64,000 nucleotides of DNA. Source: UBA10649 sp963793105. GTDB taxonomy: Bacteria > Actinomycetota > Actinomycetes > S36-B12. The position numbers and the translations under genes are program-made. Below, one piece after another: positions 36,872-45,591 of the stretch. The notes under the pieces are model-generated. The model saw nothing but the letters and a program-made list of their open reading frames with translations. It was not told the DNA's origin and ran no database searches. The stretch lies in contig CAWBZB010000005.1 in NCBI GenBank assembly GCA_963793105.1, forward strand, positions 4,879-68,878. The letters run 5' to 3'. Position 1 is the stretch's first letter. Each line of letters opens with the position of its first letter.

Positions 36872-37182
36872 GCGTTGCGACCGATGATGACGTCATCGAG
36901 GCGATGAAGGACGTTGTCGATCCCGAGCTCGGGATCAACGTCGTCGACCTCGGACTCGTCTACGGGGTCTCCGTCGACGACGCCAACATCGCGACCGTCG
37001 ACATGACGCTGACGAGCGCCGCGTGCCCGTTGACCGACGTGATCGAGGACCAGACCCGTTCCGCTCTGCTCGAGATCGTCGACGACTTCCGGATCAACTG
37101 GGTCTGGATGCCCCCCTGGGGTCCGGACAAGATCACCGACGACGGCCGGGAGATGCTGCGAGCCCTCGGGTTCAACGTCTGA
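36868..37182 (+). CDS. MIP18/DUF59-family Fe-S assembly factor (SufT-like)
   Basis: A 104-residue protein with the MIP18 core: VVDPELGINVVDLGLVYGV and VDMTLTSAACPLTDVIED, including the conserved cysteine. Such proteins help cluster transfer to targets and commonly end actinobacterial suf operons, as here. The start overlaps the sufU stop. A weak 5-bp hairpin (37185-37201) follows, not a convincing terminator. Confidence 0.9.
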   Translation: MSVATDDDVIEAMKDVVDPELGINVVDLGLVYGVSVDDANIATVDMTLTSAACPLTDVIEDQTRSALLEIVDDFRINWVWMPPWGPDKITDDGREMLRALGFNV

Positions 37183-37224
37183 CGCCGCCTGCACCTGGCG
37201 GTCGGAGCGATCGGCGTGCCCGAA

Positions 37225-37230
37225 TAGACT
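37225..37230 (+). promoter_or_regulatory. -10 box before the ABC-F gene
   Basis: TAGACT, nine bases before the ATG at 37240, giving an RNA with about three leader bases. This supports a separate transcript after the suf operon. Confidence 0.45.
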
Positions 37231-37239
37231 GAGGCAACC

Positions 37240-38838
37240 ATGATCTCCACCACCGGCCTTGAGGTTCGGGCCGGTTCGGCCCTGCTGCTCGAGGATGCCT
37301 CGTTGCGCGTCGGCCGGGGGGATCGCATCGGGCTGGTAGGGCGCAACGGCGCCGGCAAGACCACGCTGACCCGGATCCTCGCCCAGGAGACGATGCCGGC
37401 CGCCGGCCACGTCAACTCCAGCGGCACCGTCGGGTACCTCCCGCAGGATCCGCGGTCAGGCGATCCCGAGGAGATCGCCCGCGACCGGATCCTGTCGGCC
37501 CGTGGTCTGCACGCGGTGGTCCGGCGCATGCAGGAGGCCAGCCTCGGGATGGGGACGGAGGACGAGGACGAGCGCGATCGGCTCATCGCGCGCTATGCCC
37601 GCGCGGAGGCGGAGTTCGACGCCCTCGGGGGGTACGCCGTGGAGTCGCAGGCCGCCGCCATCGCCGCCAGCGTCGGGCTTCCCGAGCGCGTGCTGGGGCA
37701 GCCCCTCGGGACCCTCTCAGGTGGACAACGACGCCGCATCGAGCTGGCGCGCATCCTGTTCGGCGGGGCCGACGTGCTGCTGCTGGACGAGCCCACGAAC
37801 CACCTGGACGCCGACTCCGTGCGCTGGCTGCGCAAGTTCCTCGCGGGATACGAGGGTGGCTTCATCGTGATCAGCCACGACACCGAGCTGCTCGAGGACA
37901 CCGTCAACAAGGTGTGGCACCTGGACGCCAACCGTCGCGAGATCGACGTCTACTCGATGGGCTGGAAGGCGTACCTCACCGCGCGCGAGGCGGACGAACG
38001 CCGTCGACGGCGGGAGCGCAGAAACGCCGAGCAGCAGGCAGAGGCTCTGCGCAACCAGGCCGAGCGCATGCGGGCGAAGGCGACGAAGGCGAAGGCGGCT
38101 CAGTCCATGCTGAAGCGCGCCGACCGGATCCTCAGCTCCAGCGACGAGGTGCGGCGCTCCGACAAGGTGGCGGCCCTGCGCTTCCCGGAGCCGAAGCCCT
38201 GCGGGCGGGTGCCGCTGACGGCGGCCGGCCTGTCGCGCTCGTACGGCTCGCTGGAGGTCTTCACGGACGTGGACCTGGCGATCGACCGTGGCAGCCGGGT
38301 CGTCATCCTCGGCCTCAACGGCGCGGGCAAGACGACGCTGCTGAGGATCCTCGCGGGGGTCGATCATCCGGACACGGGGGAGGTGACTCCCGGGCATGGC
38401 GCCGTCGTCGGCTACTACGCCCAGGAGCACGAGACCCTCGATCCGACGGCAACCGTGCTGGAGACCATGCGGCACGCTGCTCCGCACCTCGACGACACTC
38501 GGCAACGGACGGTGCTGGGCTCCTTCCTCTTCGAGGGGGATGCCGTGAGCAAGCCCACGGGAGTCCTGTCGGGCGGGGAGAAGACCCGGCTGGCACTGGC
38601 GTGCCTGGTGGTGTCCGGCGCGAACGTCCTGCTGCTCGACGAGCCGACGAACAACCTCGACCCGGCGAGCCGTCAGGAGGTGCTCGGCGCACTGTCCCGC
38701 TATGAGGGCGCGGTCGTCCTCGTGACCCACGATCCGGGCGCCGTCCGGGCACTGTCGCCCGAACGGGTCCTCATCCTGCCCGACGGCGACGAGGACCTGT
38801 GGAATGAGGACTACGCCGATCTGGTTGAACTGGCCTGA
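37240..38838 (+). CDS. ABC-F family ribosomal protection/translation factor
   Basis: A 532-residue soluble protein with two ATPase modules: Walker A GRNGAGKTT and GLNGAGKTT, signatures TLSGGQRRRIELARI and VLSGGEKTRLALACL, and Walker B sequences LLLDEPTNHLD and LLLDEPTNNLD. Between them is a basic helical P-site tertiary (linker) region (about 250-290, rich in Arg/Lys/Gln/Ala). There are no membrane segments. ABC-F proteins act on the ribosome E site, in translation control or antibiotic protection; which one is not evident. Overlaps the next gene by one base. Confidence 0.92.
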   Translation: MISTTGLEVRAGSALLLEDASLRVGRGDRIGLVGRNGAGKTTLTRILAQETMPAAGHVNSSGTVGYLPQDPRSGDPEEIARDRILSARGLHAVVRRMQEASLGMGTEDEDERDRLIARYARAEAEFDALGGYAVESQAAAIAASVGLPERVLGQPLGTLSGGQRRRIELARILFGGADVLLLDEPTNHLDADSVRWLRKFLAGYEGGFIVISHDTELLEDTVNKVWHLDANRREIDVYSMGWKAYLTAREADERRRRRERRNAEQQAEALRNQAERMRAKATKAKAAQSMLKRADRILSSSDEVRRSDKVAALRFPEPKPCGRVPLTAAGLSRSYGSLEVFTDVDLAIDRGSRVVILGLNGAGKTTLLRILAGVDHPDTGEVTPGHGAVVGYYAQEHETLDPTATVLETMRHAAPHLDDTRQRTVLGSFLFEGDAVSKPTGVLSGGEKTRLALACLVVSGANVLLLDEPTNNLDPASRQEVLGALSRYEGAVVLVTHDPGAVRALSPERVLILPDGDEDLWNEDYADLVELA

Positions 38839-39656
38839 TGAGCGGGGATCGGTCGGACGAGGGAGTGAGCGTGGCGGAGTACAGCGACCATGACCAGGTG
38901 CGGATCGAGCGGCGCGGTGAGATCCTCCAGGTCACCCTGGCCAACCCGCAGGCGCGGAATGCGCAGACCCCTGCGACCTGGCGGCGGCTCGCCTCCGTCC
39001 CCGACTTCCTGGCCCCCGACGTCCGCGCGGTCGTCCTGACGGGGGAGGGGCCGAGCTTCTCCGCGGGCCTGGATCGTCGGATGCTGTCTCCCGAGGGAGT
39101 GCCCGGGGAGGAGTCGCTGCTCACGCTCGCCGACCACTCCGAGCCCGAACTGGACCGATTCATCCAGCAGGCGCAGGGGGCGTTCGCCTGGTGGCGACGC
39201 GTTCCGCAGCTGACCATCGCCCTCGTCCAGGGCCACGCGATCGGAGCAGGGTTCCAGTTGGCGCTTGCCTGCGACGTCATGGTGGTCGCCGATGACGCGA
39301 AGCTCGCGATGCGCGAGACCTCGCTCGGCCTGGTCCCCGACCTTGGGGGAACGGCCCCCCTGGTGTCGAAGGTGGGCTATTCGCGAGCGCTGGAGATCTG
39401 CGCGCGTGGACGCTATGTCGAGGCGGACGAGGCCGTGCGGCTGGGCCTGGCCGTCGCCCAGGTGCCGCAGGCCGACTGGGAGGTCTACCTGGCCGAGTTC
39501 CTCGCACCCATCATGGCGGCGATGCCGTCGGCGGTCGCCGAGCTCAAGCACCTCCTCGACGGCGCGGACACCTCCGACCATCAGCTGGCGCGGGAACGGG
39601 CGGCACAGATGCGCCGGCTGGCGGAACTGAAGGAGCTCTTCGGGGGCGACGCCTGA
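38838..39656 (+). CDS. Enoyl-CoA hydratase/isomerase (crotonase) family protein
   Basis: A 272-residue crotonase-fold protein. VTLANPQARNAQT, GEGPSFSAGLDRRM (oxyanion-hole strand) and QGHAIGAGFQLALACDV (second oxyanion glycine) are typical. The catalytic glutamate region reads ETSLGLVPDLGG. The substrate is unknown. The ATG overlaps the ABC-F stop (TGATG), an order I recall from other actinobacteria, though no functional link is known. Confidence 0.88.
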   Translation: MSGDRSDEGVSVAEYSDHDQVRIERRGEILQVTLANPQARNAQTPATWRRLASVPDFLAPDVRAVVLTGEGPSFSAGLDRRMLSPEGVPGEESLLTLADHSEPELDRFIQQAQGAFAWWRRVPQLTIALVQGHAIGAGFQLALACDVMVVADDAKLAMRETSLGLVPDLGGTAPLVSKVGYSRALEICARGRYVEADEAVRLGLAVAQVPQADWEVYLAEFLAPIMAAMPSAVAELKHLLDGADTSDHQLARERAAQMRRLAELKELFGGDA

Positions 39657-39657
39657 C

Positions 39658-41547
39658 ATGGCGATGGACAACTCGTGGCAGGCCTACCGGTCGCTGACGC
39701 GGGACCGCTCGGTCTCCGATCGCAAGGTGAACCGCGCCCTCGTGCGCCGCATCCTGGGCTACGCGTCGAAGTACCGGACGCTGATCGTGTTCTTCCTCAT
39801 CACGCTGGTCCTGGTCTCGCTGCTCAGCGTGGCCCAGCCGCTCATGATCCCCCGACTGGTGGATGACGGGATCAACGAGGGCAACTCCACCGTCGTCACG
39901 GTCATGGCGCTCATCATCGCCGGCCTGGCCATCCTCGACGCCGCGCTCGGGCTGGTCAGCCGCTGGTTCTCGTCCAGGATCGGAGAGGGCCTCATCTACG
40001 ACCTGCGCACCGAGGTCTACGACCACGTGCAGCGGCAGTCGGTCGCCTTCTTCACCCGGGCCCAGACCGGGGCGCTGATCTCGCGGCTCAACAGCGACGT
40101 CATCGGGGCCCAGCAGGCCTTCACCTCCACGCTCGGCGGCGTGCTCGGGAACCTGATCTCGGTCACCATCGTCCTCACGGCGATGTTCGTCCTGTCCTGG
40201 CAGGTGACGGTCGTGTCGCTCGTCCTGGTTCCGCTGTTCCTCATCCCCGCGCGCTGGATGGGACGTCGACTGCAGGCGCTCACGCGGGAGCAGATGGGCC
40301 TGAATGCGGACATGAGCACCCAGATGACGGAGCGGTTCAACGTCGCCGGCGCGCTGCTCGTGAAGCTGTTCGGTCGGCCCGAGGATGAGGCGGCGGCCTT
40401 CTCCCACCGCGCCTCGCGCGTCCGGGACATCGGCGTCCGGATGGCGATGGCCAACCGATGGTTCTTCACCGGTCTGGCCCTGGTGGCCTCCCTGGCCACG
40501 GCGGTCGTGTACGGGCTCGGCGGGAACCTGGTCATCCGCGACGTTCTCACCATCGGCACACTGCTCGCCCTGGTCGGCCTGCTCGCGCAGCTGTACGGGC
40601 CGCTCACCGCACTCTCCAATGTGCGGGTGGACATCATGACGGCGCTGGTCAGCTTCGAGCGGGTGTTCGAGGTGCTCGACCTCCAGCCCATGGTCAAGGA
40701 GCGCGCAGACGCGCGGTCACTGCCGGACGGGCCGCTGTCGGTCGAGTTCGACGACGTCCGCTTCCGTTACCCCGCCGCCAGCGAGGTGTCCCTGGCCTCG
40801 CTCGAGTCCGTGGCGCGGGACGAGACGCGCGCGACCAGCAGCGAAGTGCTCAAGGGGATCAGCTTCCTCGTGCCGGAGGGCACCATCACCGCCCTGGTCG
40901 GTTCGTCGGGCGCCGGGAAGACGACGACCACCGCGCTGCTCACTCGCTTGTACGACGTCACCGAGGGGAGCATCCGCATCGGCGGCACCGATGTCCGCGA
41001 GGCCACCCTCGACTCGTTGCGTGACGCGGTCGGCGTCGTCACCCAGGACTCGCACATGTTCCACGACACCATCCGCGCCAACCTGCTGTACGCGCGTCCC
41101 GACGCCACCGAGGGCCAGCTCCGCGACGCGTGCGCGGCAGCGCAGATCCTCGGACTGGTCGATCAGCTGCCAGAGGGCCTGGACACCGTGGTCGGGGATC
41201 GCGGGCATCGGCTCTCGGGCGGAGAGAAGCAGCGCATTGCCCTGGCCAGACTGCTGCTGAAGGAACCTCGCGTGGTGGTGCTGGACGAGGCGACGGCGCA
41301 CCTCGACAGCGAGAGCGAGGCCGCCGTGCAGCGTGCACTCGACAACGCTCTCGAGGGACGTACGTCCGTCGTGATCGCCCATCGCCTCAGCACGGTCCGG
41401 CGCGCGGACCAGATCCTCGTCGTCGACGACGGCCGCGTCGTCGAGCGTGGGACCCACGACAGCCTGCTGGCCGCCGGCGGCGCCTACGCCGAGCTCTACC
41501 GTACGCAGTTCCGCGAGGATGCCGCCTCATCCGACCTCACGGTGTAG
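39658..41547 (+). CDS. ABC exporter, fused membrane and ATPase domains
   Basis: A 629-residue half-transporter. The N-terminal membrane domain (about 25-335, six helices) contains LIYDLRTEVYDHVQRQSVAFF, the usual coupling region. The C-terminal ATPase has Walker A GSSGAGKTTT, signature RLSGGEKQRIALARL, Walker B VVLDEATAHLD and IAHRLSTVRRADQI. It would act as a homodimer in lipid or drug export; the substrate is unknown. A stretch before Walker A (about 378-400) is longer than usual, inserted in the first ATPase strands. Starts two bases after the crotonase gene. Confidence 0.92.
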   Translation: MAMDNSWQAYRSLTRDRSVSDRKVNRALVRRILGYASKYRTLIVFFLITLVLVSLLSVAQPLMIPRLVDDGINEGNSTVVTVMALIIAGLAILDAALGLVSRWFSSRIGEGLIYDLRTEVYDHVQRQSVAFFTRAQTGALISRLNSDVIGAQQAFTSTLGGVLGNLISVTIVLTAMFVLSWQVTVVSLVLVPLFLIPARWMGRRLQALTREQMGLNADMSTQMTERFNVAGALLVKLFGRPEDEAAAFSHRASRVRDIGVRMAMANRWFFTGLALVASLATAVVYGLGGNLVIRDVLTIGTLLALVGLLAQLYGPLTALSNVRVDIMTALVSFERVFEVLDLQPMVKERADARSLPDGPLSVEFDDVRFRYPAASEVSLASLESVARDETRATSSEVLKGISFLVPEGTITALVGSSGAGKTTTTALLTRLYDVTEGSIRIGGTDVREATLDSLRDAVGVVTQDSHMFHDTIRANLLYARPDATEGQLRDACAAAQILGLVDQLPEGLDTVVGDRGHRLSGGEKQRIALARLLLKEPRVVVLDEATAHLDSESEAAVQRALDNALEGRTSVVIAHRLSTVRRADQILVVDDGRVVERGTHDSLLAAGGAYAELYRTQFREDAASSDLTV

Positions 41548-41605
41548 ACGGGGGCGTCTGCGGGGCATAGCCTCGACGGGCGGGGGTCTGAGAGAGGAGC
41601 CGCAC

Positions 41606-41959
41606 ATGGGCGGTCTTGAGCAGAAGTCCTTCAACAACGCCGACGAGGTCCGGTCACCGGACAAGACGACAGTCGAGGTGGTGCGCCTGACGGGAGCCAC
41701 GCTCGGACGCTTCACGTTCCAGCCCGGCTGGAAGTGGTCCGAGTGCGTGAAGCCCAAGGTGGGAACGGACAGCTGCCAGACCCACCACATCGGCGCCGTC
41801 GTGTCCGGAAGCATGCACGTGGTCCTCAACGACGGTTCCACCATGGAGGTCACAGCCGGCGACACCTACGTCATCCCGCCCGGCCACGACGCGTGGAACA
41901 CCGGCGACGAGCCTGTCGTCCTGTTCGAGTTCGAGAGCGCCGAGACGTACGCCACCTAG
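41606..41959 (+). CDS. Small cupin-domain protein
   Basis: A 117-residue single-cupin protein. HHIGAVVSGSMHVVLNDG holds the first metal motif (His-His ... ) and AGDTYVIPPGHDAW the second. Similar small cupins bind a metal, but many are of unknown function. ATG with AGAGAGGAGC before it, and a possible -10 box TAGCCT at 41568-41573. Convergent with the SDR gene, 13 bases apart. Confidence 0.82.
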   Translation: MGGLEQKSFNNADEVRSPDKTTVEVVRLTGATLGRFTFQPGWKWSECVKPKVGTDSCQTHHIGAVVSGSMHVVLNDGSTMEVTAGDTYVIPPGHDAWNTGDEPVVLFEFESAETYAT

Positions 41960-41972
41960 CGCGGTCGGGGAC

Positions 41973-42746
41973 TCACGAGGGATGGCGGGTGACGCCGCCG
42001 TCGATGCTCACCAGGCTTCCCGTGACATAGGAGGACGCCGGGCTGAGGACGAACGCCGCCACTCGGCCGAATTCCGCCGGCTCGCCGTATCGACGCAGCG
42101 GGATCCGGCCACTGGCGGCGACACGCGACGCTTCGGCGTCGCCAGTCGCCGCGTCCAGGGTGGCCACGCGATCGGTGGCGATCCGCCCGGGAAGCAGGCC
42201 GTTGACCCGGATGCCCAGTGGGCCGACCTCGTCGGAGAGATCCTTCACCAGCATCGCCAGTCCGGGGCGAAGGCCGTTGCTCGTCGTGAGCCCGGGGAAC
42301 ACCTCGACGGCGGACGTCGACAGGACCCACGCGAGGGAGCCCGTGCCTGCGCACCCAGCGGCACTGACTCCCTCGCATAGGGTCCGGGCCAGTCGCATCG
42401 AGCCGAGGAAGACCGACTCGAACGCGTCCCTCCACTGTTCGTCCGTCGTGGTCAACGGGCTCCCCGCTGGCGGACCGCCGACGCTGATCAGGCCGCCGTC
42501 GAGCTGGCCGAACCGGTTCATGGCCAGTTCGACGGCGTCACGAGCCGTCTGCGGATCCGTGAGATCCGCTGCGAGCCCAGCGGCCGATGCGCCGAGCGCG
42601 GTCGTCGCGGTCTCCAGTTGTGCGGGTCCGCGGGCGATGAGCACCACGCGGGCACCTTCGTCGACGAGCACCCGTGCGGTCGCGAACCCGAGCCCCCTGC
42701 TGCCTCCCGACACGACATACACACGTCCGCTCAAGCCCAGGTCCAC
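41973..42746 (-). CDS. SDR-family oxidoreductase
   Basis: A 257-residue short-chain dehydrogenase fold. The cofactor motif VSGGSRGLGFATA is at the N-terminus. The usual catalytic Ser is in LSTSAVEVFPG, but the Y-x3-K pair is not clear: the expected place reads TSNGLRPGLAMLVKDL, with Asn/Gly/Arg instead of Tyr. The C-terminal SLVSIDGGVTRHPS is normal. So it may be a divergent or inactive SDR. Start GTG at 42746 with GGGGAG upstream; the frame continues upstream only as shadow. One base after the SURF1 stop. Confidence 0.82.
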   Translation of the reverse strand: MDLGLSGRVYVVSGGSRGLGFATARVLVDEGARVVLIARGPAQLETATTALGASAAGLAADLTDPQTARDAVELAMNRFGQLDGGLISVGGPPAGSPLTTTDEQWRDAFESVFLGSMRLARTLCEGVSAAGCAGTGSLAWVLSTSAVEVFPGLTTSNGLRPGLAMLVKDLSDEVGPLGIRVNGLLPGRIATDRVATLDAATGDAEASRVAASGRIPLRRYGEPAEFGRVAAFVLSPASSYVTGSLVSIDGGVTRHPS

Positions 42747-42747
42747 G

Positions 42748-43517
42748 TCACGAGCTCCCCTCAGCGCCGGCTGCGGCGAGTGCCTGCGCGCTCGCCCGCT
42801 CCTCATCCTCGCGTGCCTCCCGCCGCAGGAAGAAGAACCATCCACTCACCGCGACGCCGGCGAAGAGCAGCCACTGGATCGCGTAGGAGATGTTGCGCCC
42901 CTCGTCGACCTCGGGGAGCGGCAGGACGACGAGGCCCTCCTGGCTCGGGCTCGGACGAGACGAGCTGCACGTAGGCGGGCAGAGCCGGCCCCGCAGCGGG
43001 CAGCAGCTCGAGAGCGGGAGCGGAGATCTGGCCCTCCGGCAGACCGGCATTGCCGTCGGCTGCCGCTTCCTCGAACAGCCGCAGCTGGCCGACCACCGTG
43101 ACGCTGCCCTCGGGAGGAGCCGGGAAGTCCGGCGTCGACAGCGCGTCCTTGCCGGCGGGCAGCCACCCCCGGTTGATCCACACCAGGGAGTCGCCGGTCG
43201 TCCTCATGGCCGACATGAGCCAGAAGCCGTTGCGTGCGTCCAGCGGACGCTTGCGCACCCCGGCCTGCACACCGGGCGAGGTACTCGCCCCGGACGGAGA
43301 CCGTTCGCCACTCGTCCTCGTCGAACATCCCCGGATCCACGGCGTCGAGGGGGACCGGTTCGGCGGCCAGGGCGGACTGCAGCATCACGCGTTCCCCGCG
43401 ACGCTCCTCGGCCCGGGACCACTGCCATTGGCTCAGGAGCCCGAACGCGATGATCGCTCCCACGACGACGGCGGTGAAGCCCAGCCAGCGACGCGTGCGT
43501 AGCAGCGGCCAGATCAC
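42748..43517 (-). pseudogene. SURF1-family cytochrome oxidase assembly protein, two frameshifts
   Basis: Three frames together give a full SURF1: an N-terminal helix and DEDEWRTVSVRGEYLA; then VRKRPLDARNGFWLMSAM and SLVWINRGWLPAGKDAL; then SQEGLVVLPLPEVDEGRNISYAIQW with the C-terminal helix. One extra C in each of two CCC runs (plus-strand 43274-43276 and 42947-42949) explains both breaks. Repaired length is about 255. SURF1 helps insert haem A in cytochrome oxidase, fitting ctaA/ctaB in this window. Two single-base insertions in such a useful gene could be sequencing errors. A leaderless-type promoter (TAGGCT) precedes the GTG start. Confidence 0.85.
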
Positions 43518-43529
43518 GGGGTCAGCCTA
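43518..43529 (-). promoter_or_regulatory. Leaderless-type -10 box of the SURF1 gene
   Basis: Minus strand TAGGCT, GACCCC, then GTG. These twelve bases are identical to those in front of uvrC. Confidence 0.6.
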
Positions 43530-43546
43530 CGTCGACTGCGCACGGG

Positions 43547-43876
43547 TCAGGAGACGTGCGCCCGCTCGTCGTCCTCGCCGATCGCGGTCCCGGACGAGGG
43601 AATCGCCGGACGAGTCTGCGGCGCAACACCGACCTCACCGGGTTCGTCGTTCTCCCGGCCTGCGTTCGCAGCGACCACGGAGAGATACGGCAGCACCACG
43701 GCTCCGGCGATGAGGACCCATCGGGGCCAGCCGGGCACGAAGATGGCGGCGATGACGCACGCCGTCCGGATGCCCATCGAGATGAGATACCTACGCGTGC
43801 GACCGGCCTGCTCGACGCTGAGTCCACGCTGGGCGTCCGTGATCGTGAAGACCTCAACGGGATCACCCTTCGCCAT
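43547..43876 (-). CDS. DUF3099 membrane protein
   Basis: A 109-residue protein of the actinobacterial DUF3099 family: EVFTITDAQRGLSVEQAGR followed by RRYLISMGIRTACVIAA and two hydrophobic helices (about 36-80), then a polar tail. Function unknown. The ATG at 43876 is chosen because it lies six bases after TACCGT and starts the family similarity; an in-frame ATG six codons upstream would precede the promoter. Often found near SURF1 and the dodecin gene in related genomes, as far as I recall. Confidence 0.82.
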   Translation of the reverse strand: MAKGDPVEVFTITDAQRGLSVEQAGRTRRYLISMGIRTACVIAAIFVPGWPRWVLIAGAVVLPYLSVVAANAGRENDEPGEVGVAPQTRPAIPSSGTAIGEDDERAHVS

Positions 43877-43888
43877 GCCACCACGGTA
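43877..43888 (-). promoter_or_regulatory. Leaderless-type -10 box of the DUF3099 gene
   Basis: Minus strand TACCGT, GGTGGC, then ATG: again a spacing of exactly six bases. Confidence 0.5.
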
Positions 43889-43944
43889 GGCCAAGATGGG
43901 GCAGTGCGCTTGCCCGGATCCCCCCGGGGCGTGGAGGAGGAATC

Positions 43945-44157
43945 GTGGCTGAACGGACGTACTCGCTCACGGAGGTCGTCGGGACGTCGAAGGTGGGTGT
44001 CGATGAGGCGATCCGCAACGGGGTGCGTCGGGTGTCGAAGTCAGTCGACCACCTCGACTGGTTCGAGGTCACCCAGGTACGCGGCTACATCAGGGACGGG
44101 AACGTGGACCATTTTCAGGTGACCATGAAGGTCGGGGCCCGACTCGAGGACGCCTGA
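43945..44157 (+). CDS. Dodecin family flavin-binding protein
   Basis: A 70-residue protein with the dodecin pattern: TYSLTEVVGTSKVGVDEAIRNG, SKSVDHLDWFEVTQVRG (Trp that stacks on flavin) and VDHFQVTMKVGARLE. Dodecins form hollow dodecamers that store FMN or, in actinobacteria, related flavins. GTG start with GAGGAGG upstream. Two bases before the next gene. Confidence 0.92.
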   Translation: MAERTYSLTEVVGTSKVGVDEAIRNGVRRVSKSVDHLDWFEVTQVRGYIRDGNVDHFQVTMKVGARLEDA

Positions 44158-44159
44158 GC

Positions 44160-44819
44160 GTGAGCGAGGCGGCGCCGCCGCTCGAGGCCAGTCGGTCGCG
44201 AGCCGTCGATCGGCTCATCAACTTCAGCGATGCGGTGGTCGCCGTGGCCATCACGGTCCTGGTCCTCCCGCTGGTGGACATCGCGTCTCCGGGGCCGGAC
44301 GAGACGGTCTGGACCGTCCTCGGGGACCACGCCGGGCAGATCTTCGCCTTCCTGTTCACCTTCTACGTCGTCGCCATCATGTGGCAGGCGCACAACCGGA
44401 TCCTCAACGTGATCCGCGACTACGACGCTGCCACGTTCTGGCTCAACACCACGTGGCTCGTGGCGATCGTCCTCCTTCCGTGGCTCAGCAGCATGTACGG
44501 GGAGGCTCAGTCGTCCACGGACGCGAGAGGTGCCAGCGGCGTGGGCCTGCTGTACTGGTCGGTGCTCGCGGTCATCAGCATGCTGGGGTCATCGATCGCC
44601 TGGCATCTTCGACGCGCGCCGGCCCTGCTCATGGCCGGGGTGGGCGCCGACGATCGCGCGAGCAGGATGACGGTCCTGCGCGGACCGGTCTTCGCGGGCT
44701 ACTTCCTGTTCATCGGCCTGATGTTCGAGGTCGCCCCGGACGTGGCCGACTGGCTGCCCCTCGGCATCATCCCGCTCAGCATCTGGCTGCGCCCTGGTCG
44801 ACGGCAGCCGGCCGACTGA
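44160..44819 (+). CDS. TMEM175/DUF1211 family potassium channel-like protein
   Basis: A 219-residue membrane protein with the family signature near the N-terminus, RLINFSDAVVAVAIT (about 18-32), six hydrophobic segments and a single repeat. Bacterial TMEM175 proteins form tetrameric potassium channels using the FSD motif helix. Substrate inferred from family only. A GTG start two bases after the dodecin gene. Confidence 0.85.
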   Translation: MSEAAPPLEASRSRAVDRLINFSDAVVAVAITVLVLPLVDIASPGPDETVWTVLGDHAGQIFAFLFTFYVVAIMWQAHNRILNVIRDYDAATFWLNTTWLVAIVLLPWLSSMYGEAQSSTDARGASGVGLLYWSVLAVISMLGSSIAWHLRRAPALLMAGVGADDRASRMTVLRGPVFAGYFLFIGLMFEVAPDVADWLPLGIIPLSIWLRPGRRQPAD

Positions 44820-44863
44820 ACACCAGCGTCACCGCCCACCCGTTCCACCGAGAAGGAGGACAC

Positions 44864-45562
44864 ATGTCCGAAGTCGCCCTGGTCACCGGAGGCAACCGCG
44901 GAATAGGACTGGCAACCGCCGTGCGCCTGCGCGAGAGTGGCCACACCGTGGTGGTCGGATCTCGCTCGGGGACAGCGCCGGAAGGGCTGTCCGCGGTCGC
45001 CCTGGACGTCTCGTCGCCGGACTCGATCGTCTCCGCCTTCGACCAGATCGAGGAGCAGTTCGGGCCGGTGTCCGTCCTCGTCGCGAACGCCGGGATCACG
45101 CGGGACACCCTCCTGATGCGGATGACGGACGAGGACATTGACGAGGTCCTCCAGACGAACCTCGCGGGGAGCATCAGGCTGGCGCGCCGAGCCATGAAGG
45201 GCATGCTGCGGGCCAGGTCCGGTCGCGTGATCTTCGTGTCGTCGGTGGTGTGGGCACTGGGGTCCGCGGGACAGGTGAACTACGCCGCGTCGAAGGCCGG
45301 ACTCGTGGGTGCAGCCCGATCGCTCGCCCGAGAGGTGGGCTCGCGCGGCATCACGGTCAACGTCATCGCGCCGGGTTTCGTGGAGACCGACATGACAGCG
45401 GAACTCGACGACGAGCGGAGGGCGGCGATCCTCTCCGGCATCCCGCTTGCTCGCTATGCTCAACCGGCCGAGATCGCGGACACGGTGCAGTTCCTCGTCA
45501 CGGCGTCGTACATCACCGGTGCGGTGATTCCGGTGGACGGCGGTCTGGGCATGGGCCACTGA
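44864..45562 (+). CDS. fabG: 3-oxoacyl-ACP reductase (FabG)
   Basis: Reduces 3-oxoacyl-ACP in fatty-acid elongation. The 232-residue SDR has TGGNRGIG (8-15), NAGITRD, the catalytic Ser in FVSSVV and the Y-x3-K pair in NYAASKAGLVG. ATG at 44864 with AGAAGGAGGA. Followed by fabI after 29 bases; the pair fabG-fabI is the same as in mycobacteria (mabA-inhA), where it serves type II fatty acid synthesis. Confidence 0.92.
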   Translation: MSEVALVTGGNRGIGLATAVRLRESGHTVVVGSRSGTAPEGLSAVALDVSSPDSIVSAFDQIEEQFGPVSVLVANAGITRDTLLMRMTDEDIDEVLQTNLAGSIRLARRAMKGMLRARSGRVIFVSSVVWALGSAGQVNYAASKAGLVGAARSLAREVGSRGITVNVIAPGFVETDMTAELDDERRAAILSGIPLARYAQPAEIADTVQFLVTASYITGAVIPVDGGLGMGH

Positions 45563-45591
45563 TCGGCACCATCTGAGGAGAGGAGCCTGTC

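Noticed and set aside
37185..37201. Terminator after the suf operon
   Set aside because: Only a 5-bp stem with a 7-base loop; expected often by chance in GC-rich DNA.
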